Assembly: GCA_043381765.1 (NCBI GenBank)
Contig: JBHJMP010001226.1
Location: 1 to 20,572, forward strand
Length of the DNA: 20,572 nt
From: Collodictyon triciliatum
Lineage: Eukaryota; CRuMs
Reading direction: 5' to 3'
Part shown: positions 13,847-20,572 of the stretch, in pieces
How the letters are laid out: each line of letters begins with the position of its first letter
Numbering within the stretch: position 1 is the first letter of the stretch
Translations under genes and position numbers: made by a program
The notes under the pieces: generated by a model
The model's input: only the letters and a program-made list of their open reading frames with translations
Database searches by the model: none
What the model was told of the DNA's origin: nothing

Positions 13847-16800
13847 CTAGTCCCAGTATTTGATGACGCCGTCCCAGCCGCAGGTGGCGATCTTGCTGGT
13901 TTCCAGTGGGTGCCACTCGGCGCCGATGCAGACGCCGTTGTGTGCTTTGAGTTGTCTGGAGGTTGTGCTTTGAGTTCCTTTTCCTTTTTTTTTTCTTTTC
14001 TTCCTTATTTTTCTTTTAACCTTTTTTTTTCTTTTTTCCTTTTTCCTTTTTTTTCTTTTTCTTTTTCTTTTTCTTCTTTTGGTGGTTGTGTTGCGGATGA
14101 ATAAGGACAGACTTGTATGACCGGCATGATTTCCAATCCCAAATCCACAGCTTTCCCTCGGCATCTCCCGAAATGAGGTATCTGGACGCGATGGTGGAAG
14201 GGAAAGGAGCAGATAAAGCAGAGTGTCAGTGAATTTCTGCTTGCTGTCATGTGCTGTGTTTGGTTGACTTGAAATGAAATGAGTTGAGTTGAGATGGAAG
14301 TGCATTGCGTCGCTTGTGTCATTCATACTTTCCGTCAGACGAGAAGTTGACTTGGCATGCGTAGCCGGAGTTCAGGTGGCCGATAAACCGCTTCTTTGAG
14401 TTGAGTTTGTACTTGGAGCCAACTTCGTAGGCAAGGATTTGATTGTCGAGTGACTGGGTGGCGATGAATTTATCTGTTGTGGTGAAAAAAAAAATCGTCG
14501 AAAATAATTTCAATAATTTCAATTTCATAAATTTATACTCTTTTTTATTTTTCTTTTTTTCTTTCTATACCCATTCTCTAAATAAGATTAGATTGGAAGT
14601 GGTGCATACTATTAGGATGGAGCGCGACCGATGGCATCGAGTGCATGTGCGGTTCGCTAATTAGTTTTACTGTGACCTTTCAATTCAACAAAAGATTGGT
14701 TATTAGTCATATTACTCGAAAAGAAACACACCGATCACCTGAGCTATTCCGGGCAGCTAAAAAATAAAATAAAATAAAATAAAACTTTCGCATTCCCGAG
14801 TATATGGATAAGAAAAAAAAATACAGGGATGCCAAACTCCCAAACACGGAGAGCTTTGTCGTCAGACGATGATATGAAACGTCTATTCTCATCCACAAAT
14901 GTGATTGTATTAACTGCGCCCAAGTGCTCATTATATTCCTGCTCTATTTTGCCAGTTTTCACATCATACTATCAAAAACAAAAACAAGAAGGTAAAAAAA
15001 AAAATAAAGAGTTATAAAAAAACAATCCTTCCTAGTTAAGTATATTTAGGTTTTTATAGTCCATAAAATCATCTAAAATATAACATCATACGTTCACTAC
15101 ATTTGTTGATTGTTTCATCATTCCGCTTATAAGATTATATATCCGTGTTGTATCTCACCTGGATGATTTTCTTGCATGAATTGCCTGTAAGGAACACACC
15201 CTGGAGCTTTGGATCGGGATTGAACTTGACGCAGTATGGTGTGCGTTGGTTTGTATATGTAGATATGCACTGACCTGTCTCTGTGTCCCACAACCGAATC
15301 TGTAAGAGGACGAGAGGGAATGTGAAAAAAAAGGAAAAAGGAAGAAAAAAAAAAGGAATACATAGAGGATTGGTTCCAGCACATAGAATTTTGACAGGGG
15401 AAAAAAATAATAAAATCCAAACGAGGTAAGAGGAAATAATTGTGAAATTCAGCAATGAGAGAATCAGTGAATATTGCTGCGAAAAAAAAATACGAGTTTA
15501 TCGTAGCCACAGCTGAGGAATTGACGACCATCATGTGTGAAACAAATATCGCGAACTGCCTTGGAATGCCCAGAATACGTTCGCATACACTTTTTGGAGT
15601 TGAAGACATCCCATATCTTTGTAGACAATGGAAGGCGAGATAGCAAGAATGATTACAAACATAATTAAAGTACCCCTTGGTTTATATGAAGCATGAATGA
15701 TTGCTTTACAAAGCATGAACATTACTAAAGGAGAAACTATTCCATTCGAAATAAAATTTAAGCATATACTTATGAATTACCTTGATTTTATTATCCATAC
15801 TAGCAGAAAGTAGCAAGTGGCCTGATTGAGGGAAGAAACGAATGGCGCTAACACCTTTGGTATGTCCGTTCCTGTAGTGATACAAAATCAATATTCAAAA
15901 TCATTTACAACTCCAAAGAAGGAAATCAATCGACTCCTATCCTTCTCCATCTCCTTGCTCATTTTCTCAACAACTCCAGCTATTCTGTTGTACAAACCAT
16001 TCGTGCACAACCCTCTTTGGAAGAAAGCAGGATTCAGCGGCATCAGGTAAATCAGACGGATAGTCCACAAATGTGCGTCCCATATAATCCTTCCGAGAGG
16101 CAGCATGGAATGTCGAAGTTGGCTCCGGACCATATTGGCTTGTTCCGTTAACTTCGGGGTCATCCTCATTGTCACTGAGCTCATACCATTTCTTCCCGCT
16201 TTTCCGTCCTTCGGGATTCGGTTTCCTGTTTCGTTTCGGTGGTCGCTTGTTCTCCTCGATAAACTTTTTTTCTTCTTCCTACATCGTCAAGATATCATTT
16301 ATAGGCAGGTGTTGTTCAGATGAATTCATCATACAGTTACAACAAAGACTTTTTTTTTTGTTCTTGGTTTTGTATTTATGAAATGAGTATCCACTGTTAA
16401 GGCTGGAAGATCAGCTTCGAATTCCTCATGGTCTTCGTATGGCGCCCAGGGACCAAGATACCCACCAACATCCGATGCATCTTCCTTAACGACTCGTTTT
16501 CTTGACACAAAAGCCACGCCTTTGTTTGTTTGTTTGTTTGTTTGTTTGTTTGTTTGTTTGTTTGTTTGTTTGTTTGTTTGTTTTAAAAAAAGAAAAAAAG
16601 AACAATAAATTGATTGAAGTAACATATATGATTTATATTCCAATCTTTTGAAATGATATCATCATCTATTGATTCACTTTCATGTTGTGGTTTAAGCTTA
16701 AACCCCCATTATCATCACGAAACAAATTTTACGTAATATATGCCTTGTCGAAAGTGAAATTAAATGACTATCGGAATGGTTGAAGTTAAATAGATCGCCA

Positions 16801-17594
16801 AAGTCAGTGAAAGAAAATAAACTTTTGCTTAGGGATCCAGAGCGATCTTTTGGACAAACGATGTTCATTTTTCCATCTATGAGCGCAGGTCCAAGGGGAT
16901 TTGCAGCAAACCTAGCGAATCAGAATGCACAACCATGAATTTTGTTGATTTGTTACATATATAATTGGAAATCATATGCGATAACAATAAAGGAGATCGA
17001 AATACCCTTTGTTCGAGAAGCTATGGAACTGTTCATCAAACATAGCAGGATTGATAAAAGTCTCTGCGATGTGACCTGTCCATGTGTTCTTTTCACTCTC
17101 TTCCAATCCCTGGTGAATGGGTTTCGATCTGAGGCCGATGAGTGCTGGTTTCTAATGAAATCGAGATTTTGAGTCATTCACAACTCAAGAAAAGAAATTT
17201 CACAAGGCCAGTGTCATTTCGGGTGTGTATGAACAATAAGAGACACGTGGACCAGAGGATTGAATGGTGCATATTCGATTTCACACGATACCTGCGGACC
17301 AAAGACAGGTGCATAGAGCACATCAACAGGTACGTTATATTCTAGCTTCTTGGCTTCGGCTTGCAGAAAGGGTTTTTGCTCCTGTGTGTCGAGGATGTGC
17401 AAGTTTAACTCACAGCTCAACAAGAAAACAAAAGGCAGAGATCAAAACAGAGCTATGAGTGGTATTATAATTACCTCGTGCAAGGAGACGTCTGGTGCTG
17501 GATTTATAACTTCGTGAATCGTAAGCGCCTGCGATGAAGCAGCCACCGCAGGAGACTCATCTCTGTCCTCGCTATACTCTGCGATCGAGTCCAT
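13847..17594 (-). CDS. CDC40: Pre-mRNA splicing factor PRP17 (CDC40), WD40 protein, 16 exons, 591 aa
   Basis: Spliceosomal protein of the second catalytic step. Exons: 17594-17475, 17381-17292, 17151-17006, 16911-16860, 16696-16624, 16519-16395, 16278-15998, 15871-15781, 15616-15494, 15299-15159, 14968-14825, 14738-14732, 14669-14610, 14473-14329, 14181-14113, 13955-13847. They sum to 1776 nt, 591 residues plus TAG, close to human CDC40 (579). The N-terminal region has LYAPVFGPQ and [14 protein letters not shown], both characteristic; the middle has [13 protein letters not shown] and [11 protein letters not shown]. The C-terminal half is the beta-propeller: [77 protein letters not shown] and a [11 protein letters not shown] end. 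Exon 16696-16624 is the weakest: phase fits and sequence is acidic, but the region is poorly conserved. An upstream in-frame extension is possible, but [10 protein letters not shown] is a typical start. Confidence 0.94.
13978..14074. repeat. T-rich (TTTTTC) tract in the last PRP17 intron
   Basis: Imperfect T/C-rich run between the donor at 14112 and the acceptor at 13957-13956. On the minus strand it is purine-rich, so it is not the acceptor's pyrimidine tract. Confidence 0.85.
14732..14738 (-). other. CDC40: 7-nt microexon of PRP17
   Basis: The upstream exon ends in phase 0 (WEFGIP) and the downstream one needs one base before [12 protein letters not shown]. Between them GTGATCG, flanked by CAG and GTGTGT, has the right length and phase. 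It supplies Val-Ile-Val, giving GIPVIVKLISEP against human DIPVDFKYIAEP. The flanking introns are 86 and 62 nt. Confidence 0.75.
16521..16583. repeat. (TTTG)n microsatellite next to a PRP17 acceptor
   Basis: About 15 units, (AAAC)n on the minus strand, ending directly in the AAAG acceptor of exon 16519-16395. The pyrimidine tract lies on the far side of the repeat (about 16584-16605). Confidence 0.95.
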
Positions 17595-18266
17595 CTGCTT
17601 TGTGGTCGGCTGATCGGAGAAGGGCACACAAGAAATAAAAAAAAGAAAGAGTACAGAAGATGGAACTGATTGAGTCAACAACACAAGTACATGCAATGCT
17701 CGTCCCACTTCGACCAGAGACACAGGCAAATGAAACAGAGGCAGAAGTTGTGCCTGCTAGCAGTGTGGTTCACTCGATGCGAGTTGAATCCTGGCGGTTG
17801 TTTCGGTTGTGCCTGGGTGGAAGCTTTTGCGGATCTGAAAAACTGATTATTGATATATTCCAGAAATGAGCATATTCGGTAGAATAGGGCTGGCAGGGCT
17901 TTCGTTGTTTGCCGCTGTACTTTGCTCACACCAATCTTGAACAATTCCATTCATTACTCAATCTATTATTTTTCCGCCAGTGGCCAAAGAGGGAAGACGG
18001 ACAGGTAGCGAGGCAATGCGGGAACTGAGGGGATGAAGCTGCAAACCAAAACTCATGCAAAATTGAAAAAAAAATATTCTCTGTGCCTTTATTTTATGCT
18101 CCCTATGTTTCCGTGTTCATTCATAAATGCTCCTGTGATTATTGTGCAAGGCTAGCTTTGCTGGGATGGGGATTTTGCTGGCCATCCTAGTGGGTGAGTA
18201 TCCTGGTGAAATCGAGCGGATTGGTCTATGCAGCTGCCCGACGCACTTGTGCGCTGATGTACAAGA
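17595..18266. other. Intergenic region between PRP17 and LSM6
   Basis: About 670 bp holding the PRP17 promoter and leader and the LSM6 3' UTR. Short open frames on both strands (17660-17869 plus, 17675-17950 minus, 18142-18363 plus) show no recognisable family. No RNA gene was recognised. Confidence 0.45.
18088..18093 (-). terminator. LSM6: Poly(A) signal of LSM6
   Basis: AATAAA on the minus strand about 175 nt beyond the LSM6 stop. Confidence 0.4.
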
Positions 18267-18755
18267 CTATGAAATCCAAGACTTTGTGAGCATTCTTGCG
18301 TTTTCGACGAAGCGCCTTTCGGTACGAAGCACTGAGAATAATTTATCAGAACGGATTTGCTAATCATCAGGGTATCGTGTCGTTCATCGTACCGTTATTC
18401 CCGCGGATAAAGGTGTCTCCATATTTTGCTTTGAGCGCTCCGTTTTCGTACTCTTCTGTCTGTTCTAGCGCCACATTCATGTAGCCATCAAGGCAAGCGA
18501 GAACGCCTTTAGCACGATGAAGCGGTCAGTTTTGGGGATATATGTTAAAAGAACCTTGATTGAGCGAAAGTACAACTATTGCTAATTATTGTTTTGTTTT
18601 TTGGAAACCTCCATCCAGGGCATGAAATGGAAAGAAAAGAGAAGAGCCACAAGGTTGCCAAAGTCACCTCTGTATTCGACGCCCGAGTTTAGTTTGACAA
18701 CAACCGATCGCCCCACAATTTGCTTGAGAAACTCTGCCGGCTTCTTTCCGCTCAT
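18267..18755 (-). CDS. LSM6: U6 snRNA-associated Sm-like protein LSM6, 3 exons, 88 aa
   Basis: Exons 18755-18668, 18506-18393 and 18331-18267 join in phase to TAG. The first gives PAEFLKQIVGRSVVVKLNSG and VEYRG (Sm1), nearly identical to human LSM6. The second gives VLACLDGYMNVALEQTEEY and KYGDTFIRGNN (Sm2 RGNN). LSM6 is a subunit of the LSM2-8 ring on U6 snRNA and the LSM1-7 ring in mRNA decay. The third exon restores the conserved Val after RGNN, but the rest (LRTERRFVENARML...) differs from the usual YIST tail. If the last 61-nt intron is retained, translation stops at 18367 after a short alternative tail. Upstream, CCTG/GTAAGT at 18808 and AAGCAG at 18759 suggest a 50-nt intron in the 5' UTR. 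An in-frame ATG at 18794 is less likely, as it lies inside that intron. Confidence 0.93.
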
Positions 18756-18965
18756 CGTCTGCTTGGCTTGTCCTTGTGCTTGGAGAGATTGCAAAATGAT
18801 GAACTTACCAGGTTTATGGAAATGATAATTCAGAAGGCTTCCTGGCTTTCTTGCGTATTATCCAGCTTTGAGTCATGTGCTGATGCAGAGAGAGCGCGCT
18901 GATGTGATCAGGACGATCAAGGGCTGATTTGATCGGAGGCGACGTAAATAATCCGCACCCGAAAA

Positions 18966-18971
18966 TTTATT
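18966..18971 (-). terminator. ICMT: Poly(A) signal of ICMT
   Basis: AATAAA on the minus strand about 52 nt after the ICMT stop. Confidence 0.45.
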
Positions 18972-19022
18972 TCATGTGCCCTTTCGTGGAATTTTATTCT
19001 GCTTTTTCTGGACGAAGGGCTA

Positions 19023-20246
19023 TCACGGGATGAAAGGGATGTATGTTTTGACGCGTTTGCGGTAGTCCACATAGTCCGTGCCAAAGAAGTCCACCAAGAA
19101 CTTTTCTTCCTCCCTGTTTTTTTCCATGCATATGAAAGTTGCTGGATTAAATTTTCGACATAGATCGCATAATGAAGCAGAGATAATAAAAATAACCCTT
19201 TTTTCGTTGAGTAAGAAAAATGCAATATATAAACGAGGAAAATAAAGGGTTATCTTGGTGTGGAGTCATCAACTCACGGTATGCGCTCATAAAAGAAGAA
19301 CCAAGATGCAGCAAAGAAGGCAACAATACAGATAGGGTTGAACAACAATACTTGGCTACCAACTGACCACCAAAAGAATCCAAAGTAGCCGGGGTGTCTC
19401 ATGACACTAATTATTGTATTAAAGGTTCATATAATAAATTAACATATACAGGGAAAAAAAAACTGACACAGCATAAATCGCTTGAGGATCCGAACAGGAT
19501 GACTATGATGCGGTAAAGGTGATGCAATAGTGAGAAAAATAAGACTTTTCGAATATAACAGTGTGGCAAATGGGACTAAAGTAAAGTTGTATGCAAGTTG
19601 TGTGCATTTAGGTTTGATAATTATTATGGAAGCTGTGAAATGAGAGGGACCTGTAAATCCCATCAGTCACAAGAGTGTGGTCAGCAACCTTCGACTCGGA
19701 GACAAGGTGTGTGAAGTTTTTCTTCCCATGGAACTGTCCGATGACCCGAATTAACTAATTATCATTTATTTCTCATGGTTATTGAGACATTCAGAGATAT
19801 GAATAGACCTCCGGAGAACCAAACATGATTTCGATGAGTATAAAAAAAAAAGGTATTATTTACATGGCCTCCGAACGTTAAGATTATCCCAATTATTGTG
19901 GCTATTCCAAAGTTCTTGATTGATGGGAAGTAATGCAACTCCACGAAATACTCGATAAAAGATGACAAGAAGGCCATGGAATATGCAAACCCGTGGTTCA
20001 ATAGGAAGGCTATTTAATCAGGGGAAGATATGAAACCATAAGGGAGAAACCAAGGACATATGCAAGCCTTTCGGTTTCGAGACTCCATTAAACTCCAGAT
20101 CTGTATCATAAAATTGGTGACAATCTTATCGGCATCATGCTCTTACAATCAGTGGACAGCTTGTCGGGATGAAATCTTGCAACAAAGACATACTCCATGA
20201 TATGGAACCATCCAAACGCAGTCATAAAGATGCCAAATCCCTTCAG
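19023..20246 (-). CDS. ICMT: Isoprenylcysteine carboxyl methyltransferase, C-terminal part (partial)
   Basis: Exons 20246-20147, 20009-19864, 19754-19651, 19406-19278 and 19113-19023 join in phase to TGA, giving 189 residues. The enzyme methylates the C-terminal prenyl-cysteine of CaaX proteins such as Ras-like GTPases at the ER membrane, using S-adenosylmethionine. Conserved blocks are KLSTDSFLLNHGFAYSMAFL (human LSLDSFLLNHSLEYTVAAL), NFTHLVSESKVADHTLVTDG, VMRHPGYFGFFWWSVGSQ (the RHP.Y.G motif), LLFNPICIVAFF and ERIPEEEKFLVDFFGTDYVDY with the KRV...PFI end. The hydrophobic stretches match the multi-helix ICMT core. The N-terminal helices are missing: upstream sequence to 20383 gives no clear exon and beyond it is only a T-rich tract, so they lie past the right edge. 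Confidence 0.93.
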
Positions 20247-20383
20247 CTAGGAAAAGGCAGAGAACAAAAGGAAAAGGAAAAGGAAAAGGAAAAATGCCAA
20301 CTTAAGGACTAAAAACGGTTTTTAGAAAAAGCATGTCCAAATTTGTTTCGTGGTATTTCATGACAAGGTCATGGAAATTGTTT
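20247..20383 (-). other. Upstream intron or undetected exon of ICMT
   Basis: No ICMT-like block was recognised here. A short (AGGAAA)n run is at about 20268-20294. The sequence 20300-20375 could hold a small exon but has no similarity I can support. Confidence 0.35.
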
Positions 20384-20446
20384 TTTTGCTTTTTTTTGTT
20401 TTTTTTTTTTGTTTTTTGTTTGTTTTTTGTTTTTTGTTTTTTTTTT

Positions 20447-20515
<69 letters not shown>

Positions 20516-20572
20516 TTTTTTGTTTTTTGTTTTTTTTTGTTTTTTTTGTTTTTTTTGTTTTTTTTTGTTTTT
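20384..20572. repeat. T-rich low-complexity tract at the right edge
   Basis: Almost pure T with isolated G, including an uninterrupted run of about 65 T at roughly 20450-20514. It is probably intronic within ICMT, and its length may be an assembly artefact. Confidence 0.93.

Overview
The window is nuclear DNA from an intron-dense unicellular eukaryote. Most exons are about 50-200 nt, split by introns of about 50-250 nt that carry many microsatellites. TGA and TAG both end recognisable reading frames, so a standard code fits. A class I cyclic-nucleotide phosphodiesterase with several N-terminal membrane helices is reminiscent of SAR-group protists such as the apicomplexan PDEs, but I cannot name the species. 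Genes were rebuilt by hand by joining homologous blocks at splice sites and requiring reading phase to hold.

Layout. 1-719 (-): N-terminal part of a VTI1-type Qb-SNARE, running off the left edge through a (GATA)n intron. 1399-3871 (+): a complete taxilin, 10 exons, the only plus-strand gene. 4469 to at least 9428 (-): a membrane-anchored phosphodiesterase, 20 visible exons, whose 5' end is lost in a 622-base N gap (9459-10080); a possible first exon lies beyond the gap. 11135-13632 (-): a 697-residue polytopic membrane protein of bacterial GT-C-like type, with one long GC-rich exon and two small ones. 13847-17594 (-): complete splicing factor PRP17/CDC40, 16 exons including a 7-nt microexon. 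18267-18755 (-): LSM6. 19023-20246 (-): the C-terminal 189 residues of isoprenylcysteine carboxyl methyltransferase (ICMT), running towards the right edge, which ends in a T-rich tract.

The genes do not form a pathway. VTI1 and taxilin, both membrane-traffic proteins, are divergently arranged. PRP17 and LSM6, both spliceosomal, are head-to-tail neighbours. ICMT and the phosphodiesterase belong to membrane signalling. The run of six minus-strand genes is probably ordinary eukaryotic clustering.

The most interesting signals are in splicing and composition. A phosphodiesterase intron has no frame-preserving GT-AG solution but carries a U12-like 5' site (ATATCC) and a near-consensus U12 branch site. 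PRP17 has a 7-nt microexon, and one PRP17 acceptor is separated from its pyrimidine tract by an AG-free (AAAC)n repeat. The GT-C-like gene has a GC-AG intron, a GC-rich 1.6-kb exon unlike its surroundings, and two copies of the same Ser-His cassette. No mobile element, CRISPR array, rRNA or tRNA was recognised.
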